Source of the DNA: Chloroflexota bacterium
GTDB lineage: Bacteria; Chloroflexota; Anaerolineae; Anaerolineales; Villigracilaceae
Assembly: GCA_023459215.1 (NCBI GenBank)
Contig: JAEWVF010000010.1
Span: 1 to 53,996, forward strand
DNA length: 53,996 bases
Direction of reading: 5' to 3'
In this document: piece after piece, positions 34,111-42,682 of the stretch
Position numbering within the stretch: position 1 is the stretch's first letter
How the letters are laid out: each line of letters begins with the position of its first letter
Program-made: the position numbers and the translations under genes
Notes under the pieces: model-generated
Told to the model about the DNA's origin: nothing
The model's input: the letters and a program-made list of their open reading frames with translations, nothing else
Database searches by the model: none

Positions 34111-34509
34111 TCAGGCGGCAAACGAGCGCGAAACCATCTCGCGCAGCACGGTCAGGTCGATATCGGTCAGCTTGTTGACGTACAGGCACGAAACGCTGGT
34201 TTTGTGTTTGCCCAATTTGGCAAGCAATTCCTGGTAATTGGCAAAACCGTCCGTAATGTAGATGGTCAGGTTTTGTTTGCGCGGCGAAAAGCCGACCTTG
34301 AACATATCCCCTTCGCGCCCGCTTTCATATTTGTAGTGGACATCGCCAAAACCAACCATGCTTGGCCCCCACATCTTCGGCTCCAGCCCGGTAATCTCCG
34401 ACATCAGCGCCAGCAGGGTAAAACCATCCTGGCGTTTGCGTTCATCGGGGATGCTGTTGAGAAAATCGGTCACACTGGCATCTGTTTTTTGGGTTTTGTT
34501 CTCGGACAT
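34111..34509 (-). CDS. DUF1801-domain protein
   Basis: 132 aa. Seen: MSEITGLEPKMWGPSMVGFGDVHYKYESGREGDMFKVGFSPRKQNLTIYI, a typical DUF1801 (YdhG-like) sequence; small alpha/beta cytoplasmic protein with no established activity. ATG start at 34509. It is followed by the interrupted membrane gene with a 2-nt gap, so they were probably co-transcribed. Confidence 0.9.
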   Translation of the reverse strand: MSENKTQKTDASVTDFLNSIPDERKRQDGFTLLALMSEITGLEPKMWGPSMVGFGDVHYKYESGREGDMFKVGFSPRKQNLTIYITDGFANYQELLAKLGKHKTSVSCLYVNKLTDIDLTVLREMVSRSFAA

Positions 34510-34602
34510 TCTGGCTCGCTTTCTTTGATCAGGAAGAATTCCAGTCTTGGATGGAATACGGCTAAATTACGGATAAATAATAGCACAAACGTCCTAAATA
34601 CT

Positions 34603-35451
34603 TCAAGATGCAGACAGGCGGGTTACATCCGAAGATAAGCCTTCCAGCAAGCCAACCGCGGATTCGATATCGCCTCCCTGCGCGGACAAAATCGCAAAGG
34701 CCTGCTCGATCCGCGTCCGAAAGTCCGGCGGCAGGAGGCTGAACCGCTCCGCTGCCAGGACTGCACCCTTTTCATTCAGCCAATAGGCGCAGTTGAGCGC
34801 GAACAGGGTTTGCAACATGCACATCGCCGCGCGGAAGCAGCAGCCGGAGGCGTAAACCACATCGCCGCGGCTGACCGCTTTGTGGGCGATCCCCAGGCTG
34901 AAATCAATCTCCCAGGAAAACTTGTCGACCAGCGCCCGCGCCAGGCGGTCGGGATAAGGGACAGTGCGCGCCTTCAAGGCCGATACTTCCGCCTGGTCCG
35001 ATTCCCAGAGTAGCTGGCAGACCGCCAGTTCAGCCATGTAAATCGAAGTAACAAAGCCGTGCGGGTGGCCCGGCTGGTAAAAAATCTCCACCTGCCCGAC
35101 ATGGCAGTCCTCGACAATCTTTGTCACTTTGGCCAGGTCGCGGTAGATAAAATCAACTGCAACGCCCTGCACCTTCAGCCAGCCGCCGCCATTAATCCAC
35201 GGACCCCAGCCACCGAGCGGAGTCAGCACATCGGCGCGCTGGGCATCGTCAAATTTTTCGGCGACCCGGCCCAGGGCAGCCAGGTCGAGCGGACGCTGCG
35301 GGTGGTAGTAGATGCCCAGGTCAACATCGGATGTCTCGGTGTGTGTGCCGCGCGCCCGCGATCCGCCTAGGACAACCGCGCTGACGCCCGGAACCTGCGC
35401 GATTTCAGCAGTAAGGGATTGGATGAGTTGTTCAAAATTGGTTTGTGCCAT
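34603..35451 (-). CDS. Nucleotidyltransferase-domain protein
   Basis: 282 aa. The polymerase-beta-type core is at residues 24-55: VVLGGSRARGTHTETSDVDLGIYY, with the GS and D-x-D metal motifs intact. The rest is helical, as in DUF4037-linked or aminoglycoside-adenylyltransferase-like proteins. Substrate unknown. A TAAAAT box ends 6 nt before the ATG and there is no ribosome site, so it is probably leaderless. Divergent from the GyrA-CTD-like gene. Confidence 0.87.
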   Translation of the reverse strand: MAQTNFEQLIQSLTAEIAQVPGVSAVVLGGSRARGTHTETSDVDLGIYYHPQRPLDLAALGRVAEKFDDAQRADVLTPLGGWGPWINGGGWLKVQGVAVDFIYRDLAKVTKIVEDCHVGQVEIFYQPGHPHGFVTSIYMAELAVCQLLWESDQAEVSALKARTVPYPDRLARALVDKFSWEIDFSLGIAHKAVSRGDVVYASGCCFRAAMCMLQTLFALNCAYWLNEKGAVLAAERFSLLPPDFRTRIEQAFAILSAQGGDIESAVGLLEGLSSDVTRLSAS

Positions 35452-35457
35452 GAAGTA

Positions 35458-35463
35458 ATTTTA
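35458..35463 (-). promoter_or_regulatory. -10 box TAAAAT, leaderless nucleotidyltransferase
   Basis: TAAAAT on the minus strand, 6 nt from the ATG at 35451. Confidence 0.5.
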
Positions 35464-35475
35464 CATGTCCTCCGG

Positions 35476-35481
35476 TATAAT
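35476..35481 (+). promoter_or_regulatory. -10 box TATAAT of the GyrA-CTD-like gene
   Basis: TATAAT, 29 nt before ATG 35511, which has an AAGGA ribosome site. It forms a divergent pair with the box at 35458-35463. Confidence 0.5.
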
Positions 35482-35510
35482 TAGTGCCCCCAATTCAAAA
35501 GGACAAGCCC

Positions 35511-36668
35511 ATGACCTTTTCAGACAAAATCGATGAATGGATCCAGGAAGCCGAGACGCGACCGTCTTCGGCGCTGATGATCCTGCGGCTGGTTGCCAAC
35601 CGCATGCGCGAACTGAACGAGCGCAATGAAGCCTTGCTGGCTGAAAATATCGCCCTGCAAGACGGAACCCGCGTTCAGGAATACCAGAAGCGCATCACCC
35701 ACCTCGAATATCAGCTTGAAATGCTCAAGCGCCGCCTGGGCGGCGACCTGAGCGTGCTCGAAACCCTGCCGGTCGAGGCCGAAAAGGCCTGCCTGTTGGT
35801 GTACAACGTCCACGGGCGCATCCTGCGTTTCGAAGCGCAGACAGAACCGGGACCGTTGGGCCGCATCCGCGATGAACTGGCCTTCAACGGCGAATGGCCG
35901 CGTATCCTGACCGTTTCAGCGCAGGATGAACTGCTCCTGTTGTTCTCGTCCGGGCGCATCGCCACCTGCGCGGCGGCGGAGATACCCACCCTGGCCATTG
36001 GCGGCGAGTGGAATTGGGGCCAGGCAGCCCTGCCCGAAGAGCCGCATGCCGGCGAATTGCTGGCCTGCATCATGCCGCTTTCCGCGCTGCCGCTCTCGGC
36101 CTACTTCCTGCAAACCAGCCGGCGCGGCAGCATCAAAAAGACGATGACCTCGCTTTCCGAAACGGTCATCTCGAAACATTACCTCGGCAAGGGCACCGTC
36201 CAGAAAGCGGATCAGGCCTTCGAGGTTTGCCTGGGTCGCAAAAAGGAACGACTGGCGCTGGTGACTTATGAAGGCCGCCTGCTCGGGCTGGATGTCGATG
36301 AACTGTCCTATTCGAGCGAGGAGCGCATCAAGCTCTCGGCCAGCGATTACACGGTGGCGGCCTTTATCCTGCCCGCCGAAGCAGGTCTGCTCTGCCTGAC
36401 CCAAACCGGCAAGGTCATCCACCGTCCGGGCGATATTCTCGAACTGTCCAAATCGCCGCTGAGCAAGGGACAGGCGCTCATCCCGCCCGCGCGCATCGAG
36501 CAGGGTACGCGTTTCATCGGGGCCGTCCCGGTCAAGGATGACGACCAGTTGGTGGTGCTGGATGCAGACGGGCATCTCCAGACGCATTGGGTGCGTTCCG
36601 TCAGCGGGGCGGGAACGCTCCAGGCTGCCGCCCTGATCCTGTCCATTGGCGTGATCCCCAACCGGTAG
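35511..36668 (+). CDS. Coiled-coil protein with GyrA C-terminal-like beta-propeller
   Basis: 385 aa. Residues 1-85 are a coiled coil (MRELNERNEALLAENIALQ ... HLEYQLEMLKRRLGG). The remainder is a series of about 50-residue units with the pattern of the gyrase-A/ParC C-terminal pinwheel (FLQTSRRGSIKKT, LALVTYEGRLLGLDVDEL, GLLCLTQTGKVIHRP, LVVLDADGHLQTHW). There is no topoisomerase domain or GyrA box, so it is a stand-alone module that could bind DNA; this is inference. The ATG at 35511 has AAGGA upstream. An Hsp70-like gene follows 77 nt downstream across a GTAGGGGC repeat. Confidence 0.75.
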   Translation: MTFSDKIDEWIQEAETRPSSALMILRLVANRMRELNERNEALLAENIALQDGTRVQEYQKRITHLEYQLEMLKRRLGGDLSVLETLPVEAEKACLLVYNVHGRILRFEAQTEPGPLGRIRDELAFNGEWPRILTVSAQDELLLLFSSGRIATCAAAEIPTLAIGGEWNWGQAALPEEPHAGELLACIMPLSALPLSAYFLQTSRRGSIKKTMTSLSETVISKHYLGKGTVQKADQAFEVCLGRKKERLALVTYEGRLLGLDVDELSYSSEERIKLSASDYTVAAFILPAEAGLLCLTQTGKVIHRPGDILELSKSPLSKGQALIPPARIEQGTRFIGAVPVKDDDQLVVLDADGHLQTHWVRSVSGAGTLQAAALILSIGVIPNR

Positions 36669-36724
36669 GGGCGACCCTTCGCGACCTTCAGGTAGTCTGT
36701 TTTACCGGGGCGGGTTGCCCCTAC
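36665..36724. repeat. GTAGGGGC...GCCCCTAC dyad element
   Basis: Arms GTAGGGGCGACCC (36665-36677) and GGGTTGCCCCTAC (36712-36724) pair at 12 of 13 positions. Its left end covers the stop codon of the previous gene. Confidence 0.65.
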
Positions 36725-36745
36725 TCTTTCAAGAAAGAGACCCCC

Positions 36746-38086
36746 ATGAGCCTAAAAGTCGGCATCGATTTTGGCACATCCAACTCGGGTGTTGCGGTTT
36801 ACGATGGTCAGCGCGTAAAAGTCCTGCCCATCGACCGCCAAAACGTCCAGCCCGAGGTGGTCAAGACCGTGCTCTACGTCACCCGCGATTACCAGGCCTA
36901 TATCGGCCAGGAAGCGGTCGAGTTGTATTACCGCGATAACGTCAACCGCCAGCGCCGCTTTGTCAAACAGTGGGCCGGCGAGATCGATTATCGCGGCGCG
37001 GACATGCACTACGTTCGCGATATTTATGTTTATGTGGACGAACTCAAGCCCGGACGCCTGCTGCAATACCTGAAGACCGCCCTGCGCAAGGAGGGCTATC
37101 GCGGCACGCAAATCTTCGAGCGCTACTACAGCGTCGGCGACCTGGCCAAAACCTACCTGGCCCTGCTGAAAAGCCGCGCCGAACAAATCCTCGGCGAGAA
37201 GATTGAATCGGTCACTCTCGGCAGGCCGGTTAAGTTCGCCCAAACGCCCGAAAGCGACCGTAAAGCCGAAGAAACCCTGCGTCAGGCTGCCCACGAGGCC
37301 GGTTTTAAACAGGTCGATTTCGAGTTGGAGCCGATTGCCGCAGCGCTGGATTACGAGCAAACCCTGGGCAAGCCGCAAAATATCGTTATTTTTGACTTTG
37401 GCGGCGGCACGCTCGATATTGCCGTCATGCGCCTGGGCGGCCACGAGGCAGAAACAGGGCGCAAAGTTTACGCCAGCGGCGGTGTGGACATCGCCGGTTC
37501 CGATTTCGACCGCGCCATCATCGAAAAACGGATGCTGCCGCATTTCGGCCTGGGCCAAATCCACCACCAGCCGGAAATCCTGGAGATGATCCAGGCGGTG
37601 CCCGATTGGATGGCGCTGCCCGACCTGGCTACCCCGCTCAACCGCAATACGCTTGACAAAGCCATCCGGGCCGGGATGGCTCCCGTGCGCCTGAAAGCCC
37701 TGCAAGCGCTGATTTACAACGACCTGGCCTTTACCTTCTACAATCGGGTGGAAGCCGCCAAAATCGCCCTGTCCGAGGCTGGCGCGGCGGTTATCAGCCT
37801 GGACGACAAGGAGATTGCGCTCTGGGAGTTGTATACCCGCTGGCAGTTCGAAGCCGACATCCTGGAATATGTTGCCAGGGTCGAGCAGGTCCTGCTCGAA
37901 ACGCTTTCCGCTGCCGGACTGGAGCCAGGCCAGGTGGACGCCATCGTCAAGACCGGGGGCTCGTCCAACATCCCGCTGTTCTCGGCCCTTCTGGAAAGGA
38001 TTTTTGGGGCCGAAAAGGTGAAACAATCAAATGCCTTTTCGAGTGTGGTGGCTGGCCTGGCCATCAAGGCGGCCAGCCGGGCATAG
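36746..38086 (+). CDS. Hsp70-family protein, nucleotide-binding domain only
   Basis: 446 aa. Actin/Hsp70 ATPase motifs: KVGIDFGTSNSGVAVYDG (phosphate 1), IVIFDFGGGTLDIAVMRL (phosphate 2), and VKTGGSSNIPLFSALLERIFG (adenosine). There is no substrate-binding domain or lid, so it resembles the YegD type rather than DnaK. The role is probably protein quality control or complex assembly. ATG 36746 with AGAAAGAGA upstream; the earlier open frame runs through the repeat and is rejected. Confidence 0.9.
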   Translation: MSLKVGIDFGTSNSGVAVYDGQRVKVLPIDRQNVQPEVVKTVLYVTRDYQAYIGQEAVELYYRDNVNRQRRFVKQWAGEIDYRGADMHYVRDIYVYVDELKPGRLLQYLKTALRKEGYRGTQIFERYYSVGDLAKTYLALLKSRAEQILGEKIESVTLGRPVKFAQTPESDRKAEETLRQAAHEAGFKQVDFELEPIAAALDYEQTLGKPQNIVIFDFGGGTLDIAVMRLGGHEAETGRKVYASGGVDIAGSDFDRAIIEKRMLPHFGLGQIHHQPEILEMIQAVPDWMALPDLATPLNRNTLDKAIRAGMAPVRLKALQALIYNDLAFTFYNRVEAAKIALSEAGAAVISLDDKEIALWELYTRWQFEADILEYVARVEQVLLETLSAAGLEPGQVDAIVKTGGSSNIPLFSALLERIFGAEKVKQSNAFSSVVAGLAIKAASRA

Positions 38087-38125
38087 TACAAAAGTCAGGG
38101 ATGGATAAGCCCTGGTTGTTCATGC

Positions 38126-38131
38126 TAAAAT
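38126..38131 (+). promoter_or_regulatory. -10 box TAAAAT
   Basis: TAAAAT, 91 nt before the lipoprotein ATG at 38223. Confidence 0.3.
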
Positions 38132-38222
38132 GCCAGCCAGCAGATTGGGCATGGGGTATCCTATTCCAGTTATCTTGAACCAATTTGCAGCCCCTGTTCA
38201 ATTTTTTCGAGGAGAAGAGAGA

Positions 38223-39671
38223 ATGAAATCAAAGTTTTTCCCTGTTTTTCTGGCGGTCATCATGCTGGCGCTGGCCAGTCTGGCCTGCCAGGCGCTCGGC
38301 GGCGCGGAAGAATCCGCTGCCCCGCCGCAAGATGCCGGCAGCGCGGCTGATCCCGCCTCCCCGGCGGAGGAAATTCCCGCTCCCGCCGCCGATGCCGACG
38401 CCCCGGCCCTGCCCGGCACAGTGGCATCCCAGGGCGCCGGAATGGTCTGCCTGGGCTTGCGCGATGCCGGCCTGACCTGTCTTGATGAGAGCGGCTGGAA
38501 AACCTACACCCAGGACAACTCTGACCTGGCCAGCAACTATGTAACTGCCGGCGCGGTTTGCCCCAACGGCCAGATCGTGTTGGCGCACTATGATGGACTG
38601 AGCCTGTTCGACGGCTCAAACTGGCAAAATATCGCCAAGACCGATGGCTACAGCAGCGCCGATTCGGTTGGCTGCGCCGCCGATGGCAGCCTGTGGGTGG
38701 CGCACTTCAAGGGTGTCAGCCGTTACGCCGACGGCGCCTGGACAACCTACGGTTCCGAACTGCTCGCCAGCGGGGAATCGGCCAACGAACTGGTTTACGA
38801 TGCTGTGCCTGCCGCCGATGGGCGGGTCTGGGTGGTCACCTCGCGCAGTGTGGCCGTGTTCGAGAACGAGACCTGGACCGTTTACCAGGAAGGCCAGGGC
38901 TTCGATGATGCCGTGTTCTTCAACGCCCTGACCGTCGACTCGCTCAACCGTCCCTGGGCCGGGATGAGCAGCGGCGTGGCAGTTTTTGATGAAGGCGCCT
39001 GGCGCATCATCGAAAAACCCGGTTATAACAGCCCGAACGGCCTGGCTTTCGATGCCAGCGGCAAACTGTGGTTCGGCACCAGCATCAGTGGCGTCGCGAT
39101 GTTTAACGGCAATGCCTGGGGCGATTACACCCGCCAATCGGGCAGCCTGCCCAGCGATTCGGTCAACGATGTTGCCGCCGACAGCCAGGGACGCATCTGG
39201 CTGGGAACATCTTACGGCCTGGTGGTGTTTGACGGCAGCACCTGGCAAATCTTCCGCATGGATAACTCGGACATCGGCGATAACGAAATCAAGTTCATAG
39301 CCGTTGTCAAAGACGGCCCAACCCTGCCCGCCCCGGCGGACAAGGAAAAAGGCTCCATGACCGGCAAATTGGAAACCGCGTCCAACCAGCCGCTGGCCGG
39401 AATGCGGGTTGAAATCTGCGTCGAAAGCCTGGGTTCGCAGTTCTCGGGTGAAACGCCCTGCTCCGACCAGCCTTTCTATCTCTCCACCGAAACCGATGAG
39501 AACGGCGTTTTCAGCTTCGCCGAAGTGCCAGCCGGTTATTATGTGCTGGTGGCCGAAACCGGCGACGGTTGGGCGCAGTTGACCACCCAATTCGGGATCG
39601 GTTCCGAGCGCACACCCGTCCAGGCTGGTGAAGATTACGACATCGGCACCCTGACCCTGGAAGAAGAGTAA
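38223..39671 (+). CDS. Surface lipoprotein: two-component-regulator-type propeller plus Ig-like domain
   Basis: 482 aa. Lipobox LASLAC (Cys 20), an Ala/Pro-rich tether, and six to seven propeller blades with the recurrent ending of the form 'GLSLFDGSNWQNI', 'GVSRYADGAWTTY', 'GVAVFDEGAWRII', 'GVAMFNGNAWGDY', 'GLVVFDGSTWQIF'. The last 100 residues form a carboxypeptidase-regulatory-type beta-sandwich (NQPLAGMRVEICVES ... ENGVFSFAEVPAGYYVLV). It probably senses or scaffolds at the cell surface; ligand unknown. GAGGAG 8 nt before ATG 38223. Confidence 0.88.
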   Translation: MKSKFFPVFLAVIMLALASLACQALGGAEESAAPPQDAGSAADPASPAEEIPAPAADADAPALPGTVASQGAGMVCLGLRDAGLTCLDESGWKTYTQDNSDLASNYVTAGAVCPNGQIVLAHYDGLSLFDGSNWQNIAKTDGYSSADSVGCAADGSLWVAHFKGVSRYADGAWTTYGSELLASGESANELVYDAVPAADGRVWVVTSRSVAVFENETWTVYQEGQGFDDAVFFNALTVDSLNRPWAGMSSGVAVFDEGAWRIIEKPGYNSPNGLAFDASGKLWFGTSISGVAMFNGNAWGDYTRQSGSLPSDSVNDVAADSQGRIWLGTSYGLVVFDGSTWQIFRMDNSDIGDNEIKFIAVVKDGPTLPAPADKEKGSMTGKLETASNQPLAGMRVEICVESLGSQFSGETPCSDQPFYLSTETDENGVFSFAEVPAGYYVLVAETGDGWAQLTTQFGIGSERTPVQAGEDYDIGTLTLEEE

Positions 39672-39700
39672 GCAGGGGCCGCTTTTCAAAGATGAAAACG

Positions 39701-39728
39701 AAGGCCGGGTGATTTGTTGCCCGGCCTT
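39701..39728 (+). terminator. Terminator after the propeller lipoprotein
   Basis: Stem AAGGCCGGG / CCCGGCCTT with a 10-nt loop, followed by TTCTT. Confidence 0.75.
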
Positions 39729-39737
39729 TTCTTATGC

Positions 39738-39743
39738 TACAAT
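39738..39743 (+). promoter_or_regulatory. -10 box TACAAT of the CapA gene
   Basis: TACAAT, 31 nt before ATG 39775, which has GAGG upstream. Confidence 0.4.
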
Positions 39744-39774
39744 GCCTGCCAGCTAATTTCAACCGAGGTCTTCC

Positions 39775-41400
39775 ATGCGTCGAATTTTCCCCATCGTTCT
39801 TTTTCTCATTTTACTGATGGCCGCCTGTACACCGGAGCCGCCTGTTTTCGTTCCGCCAACCCTCGAAACGGCCGGCAGCCTGGATGCATCCGCCGAGGCA
39901 ACCCCCATCCCGCCAACAGCGACACCTGCAACGGGAATCTGGCTGGCCCCCTCCCTGCCGGATGGATTGCGCGAGGCAGCCCTGGCAACCGGGCTGCAAC
40001 CCGATAGCGACCGGGAAACAGCCAGCCTGCGTCTGGAACCTGCCACCGCAGAGACTCCAGCCACCTCGACCTGGGTTTACGCCCTGGTGGCAGCCTTCCC
40101 GACGGTGCGCGATGGCGTCAGCTTCGATGAACTGAAAGCCGCCTGGAGCGGAAACGGCCAATCGCTGGTGATGACGGAATCCACCTACAGCGCCATGCAA
40201 GGCCTGTTTGGCGGCGAGGCGGCTGCGGGCGTGGTGCGCATCCTCGCCGCTAACGATGTGGAATATACCCTTTGGACGCAGCGCGAAACCTGGGGGATTG
40301 TCCCGTTTGAATCAATCAATTCAAAAATGAAGGTGCTCGAAATCGATGGGCAGGCCCCCACGCGCAAGGATTTTGATCAAGCCGCCTATGCGCTGCGGGT
40401 TGGTTTTGCCTTGAGCGGCGGCGAACTCAGCCTGCCCGCCAGCAACCGCGACCCGGAGAAGCTGGCAACGGTGGTCATGACCGGAGTCACCGCCCTGGTG
40501 CGTGCAACCGCCTATAAAATGGAACTGAACGGCAACATCTACCCGGCCCGCGACATTCGCGATGTCTTGCTCGAAGCCGATATTGCCCACATCTCGAATG
40601 AAATCCCGTTTGCCAAAGATTGCCCGTACCCGAACCCCGACCAGCGCCGCCTGATTTTCTGCTCGGACCCCAAATACATCGAACTGCTCGAGTATGTTGG
40701 CACCGATGTGGTCGAACTGACCGGCAACCACTTCCAGGATTGGGGCCGGGAGGCCACCCTGTACACCGTTGAGATGTACCGCGAACGCAACTGGCCATAT
40801 TTCGGCGGCGGCGCTGACCTGGCCGACGCCCAAAAAGCAGCCATCCTCGAACGCGGCGGGATGAGTTTTGCGTTCATCGGCTGTAACCCGGTCGGCCCGG
40901 ATTTTGCCTGGGCGCGCGCAGACAACTGGCCCGGCGCAGCCCCCTGCGGCGATTACGAGTGGATTGTGGCTGAAATCAAGCGCCTGAAAGCCGAAGGCCA
41001 TATTGTGCTGGCAACCTTCCAGTACCACGAATATTACAGCGCCGACGCCCGCCCCTGGCAGCAGGAAGATTTCCGCCGCCTGGCCGAGGCGGGGGCGATT
41101 GCGGTCAACGGTTCGCAGGCGCACTTCCCGCAAGTGATGGAATTCTACGGCGATACTTTCATCCATTACGGCCTGGGCAACCTGTTCTTCGACCAGATGG
41201 GCTATGACAATCCCAGCAGCGGGCTGCGCACCACCAAGACTCGCGAAGCGTTCATCACCCGCTACGTCTTCTACGAGGGCCGGCTGGCCAGCATCGAGCT
41301 GCTCACCACCATGCTCGAAGATTTTGCCAAGCCGCGCCTGATGACGGTAGAAGAGCGCGAAGCGTTTTTGGATGAATATTTCAAAGCCAGCGGGTGGTAA
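39775..41400 (+). CDS. CapA-family lipoprotein (poly-gamma-glutamate synthesis type)
   Basis: 541 aa. Lipobox MAAC (Cys 18) and a Thr/Pro tether. Residues 20-235 have no clear match. The CapA metallophosphoesterase-like fold follows: VVMTGVTALVR, ADIAHISNEIPFA, VVELTGNHFQDWG, GSQAHFPQVMEFY, HYGLGNLFFDQ. In other bacteria CapA proteins take part in capsule polymer export; no capB/capC genes are here. The stop codon lies in the loop of a terminator hairpin. Confidence 0.9.
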   Translation: MRRIFPIVLFLILLMAACTPEPPVFVPPTLETAGSLDASAEATPIPPTATPATGIWLAPSLPDGLREAALATGLQPDSDRETASLRLEPATAETPATSTWVYALVAAFPTVRDGVSFDELKAAWSGNGQSLVMTESTYSAMQGLFGGEAAAGVVRILAANDVEYTLWTQRETWGIVPFESINSKMKVLEIDGQAPTRKDFDQAAYALRVGFALSGGELSLPASNRDPEKLATVVMTGVTALVRATAYKMELNGNIYPARDIRDVLLEADIAHISNEIPFAKDCPYPNPDQRRLIFCSDPKYIELLEYVGTDVVELTGNHFQDWGREATLYTVEMYRERNWPYFGGGADLADAQKAAILERGGMSFAFIGCNPVGPDFAWARADNWPGAAPCGDYEWIVAEIKRLKAEGHIVLATFQYHEYYSADARPWQQEDFRRLAEAGAIAVNGSQAHFPQVMEFYGDTFIHYGLGNLFFDQMGYDNPSSGLRTTKTREAFITRYVFYEGRLASIELLTTMLEDFAKPRLMTVEEREAFLDEYFKASGW

Positions 41401-41412
41401 CCCGCTGGCTTT
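41383..41412 (+). terminator. Terminator overlapping the capA stop codon
   Basis: Stem AAAGCCAGCGGG / CCCGCTGGCTTT with loop TGGTAA, which contains the TAA stop; CTTTTTGC follows. Confidence 0.85.
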
Positions 41413-41450
41413 CTTTTTGCTCGACCTTTTCAGCCAAAGGAGAAACGGTT

Positions 41451-42083
41451 ATGCCAATCTATGATATTTCCCTGACCATTTCGCCCAGTTTGCCAGTGTG
41501 GCCAGGCGATCCGCCCGTAAAAATGCCCTTAACCGAAAGCATGGAAGCCGGCGCGGAATACAACCTGACCCGCCTCGATATTTCGGCCCACACCGGCACG
41601 CATGTCGATGCGCCGCATCATTTTCTCAACGATGGCCGCACAGTCGAAAGCCTGGCGCTGGATGTGCTGACCGGGCCATGCTATGTCGTTCAACTGCCCG
41701 ACGATGTCGATGAAATCAGCGCTGAAGTGCTTGAGCGCATCCCGCTGGCCGCCGGGACAACCCGCATTCTGTTCGGCACGCGCAACTCCAAGTTCTGGGC
41801 GCAGGGTGAAACCCGCTTCCAGGAAGATTTTGTCGCCATCAGCGAAGATGGCGCTGAATGGCTGGTCGAGCGCGGCGTCAAACTGGTCGGCGTCGATTAC
41901 CTTTCGGTTGCCCCATACAGCGACTCAGTCCCGACCCACCGGGTTTTGCTGCAAGCGGGCATTATCGCACTCGAAGGCCTTAACCTGGCGCAGGTGCCGC
42001 GCGGCTTTTATGACCTGTATTGCCTGCCGTTGAAACTGGCCGGGGCCGATGGCGCGCCGGCGCGAGCGATCCTGGTCGGTTAA
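41451..42083 (+). CDS. Cyclase-family metal hydrolase (KynB/isatin-hydrolase type)
   Basis: 210 aa. Metal motif HTGTHVDAPHHF at about residues 46-57. Other family segments: IYDISLTISPSLPVWPGDPPV, GVKLVGVDYLSVAPY and HRVLLQAGIIALEGLNL. Family members include arylformamidase and isatin hydrolase; substrate is not decided here. AAAGGAG 8 nt before ATG 41451. The 3' end overlaps the convergent DUF309 gene by 4 bp. Confidence 0.9.
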   Translation: MPIYDISLTISPSLPVWPGDPPVKMPLTESMEAGAEYNLTRLDISAHTGTHVDAPHHFLNDGRTVESLALDVLTGPCYVVQLPDDVDEISAEVLERIPLAAGTTRILFGTRNSKFWAQGETRFQEDFVAISEDGAEWLVERGVKLVGVDYLSVAPYSDSVPTHRVLLQAGIIALEGLNLAQVPRGFYDLYCLPLKLAGADGAPARAILVG

Positions 42084-42583
42084 TCGATATAAATCGTCAA
42101 ATCGGAGCAATCGAAACGGTTGCCGCAGTTCGGGCAGGTAACCTTGCAATTGCGTTCGAACATTTCCGCCCCACAGCGGTCACACCAATAATGTTGCTCC
42201 AACTGGATCGGCCTGAACAATAGCGGATTAAATTCCGCGATTTTTTCCGGCCCGAGGTCGCTCAGGACCTGGATAACGTTTTCGGCATCCCGCAGCAGTT
42301 CCGTGACGCGCACCCCGCGACAGTTGGGCTGCCACTTCGTCAGCCACTTCAGGCTGCGGGCGTACATCTTCTGCGCGCCTTCATAATTGCGGCGCGTGAT
42401 GTGAAAGTAACAGACCGCTATCTGTAAAATCCCCCGGTATAAATCGCGAATTTCACCCGTTTCAGCCATCCAGGCTTCTTCGAGCAGGTCATGGGCTTCG
42501 TAGAAATCGCCGGCATTAAATGTGGCAATCCCTGCGAGCACTTTATCTGGCAATCTGCCATCACACGGCCTAAAATCAGACAT
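42080..42583 (-). CDS. DUF309 protein with C-terminal zinc ribbon
   Basis: 167 aa. The N-terminal DUF309 helical domain shows FNAGDFYEAHDLLEEAW and LYRGILQIAVCYFHITRRNYEGA. The C-terminus adds a zinc ribbon CDRCGAEMFERNCKVTCPNCG, an uncommon addition in my recollection of the family. No known activity. A TATACT box ends 7 nt before the ATG and no ribosome site is present, so probably leaderless. Confidence 0.88.
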   Translation of the reverse strand: MSDFRPCDGRLPDKVLAGIATFNAGDFYEAHDLLEEAWMAETGEIRDLYRGILQIAVCYFHITRRNYEGAQKMYARSLKWLTKWQPNCRGVRVTELLRDAENVIQVLSDLGPEKIAEFNPLLFRPIQLEQHYWCDRCGAEMFERNCKVTCPNCGNRFDCSDLTIYID

Positions 42584-42590
42584 ATTCGGT

Positions 42591-42596
42591 AGTATA
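42591..42596 (-). promoter_or_regulatory. -10 box TATACT, leaderless DUF309 gene
   Basis: TATACT on the minus strand, 7 nt before ATG 42583. Confidence 0.4.
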
Positions 42597-42642
42597 TCAC
42601 GATGCCGCGCTTGTCTTTTCTGTAACTTTTGGGGGGCTGGAA

Positions 42643-42648
42643 TATAAT
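42643..42648 (+). promoter_or_regulatory. -10 box TATAAT of the 42683 gene
   Basis: TATAAT, 34 nt before ATG 42683. Confidence 0.45.
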
Positions 42649-42682
42649 AAAGAGGTGCTTTTCATCAAAAATGGAGAAAAGA

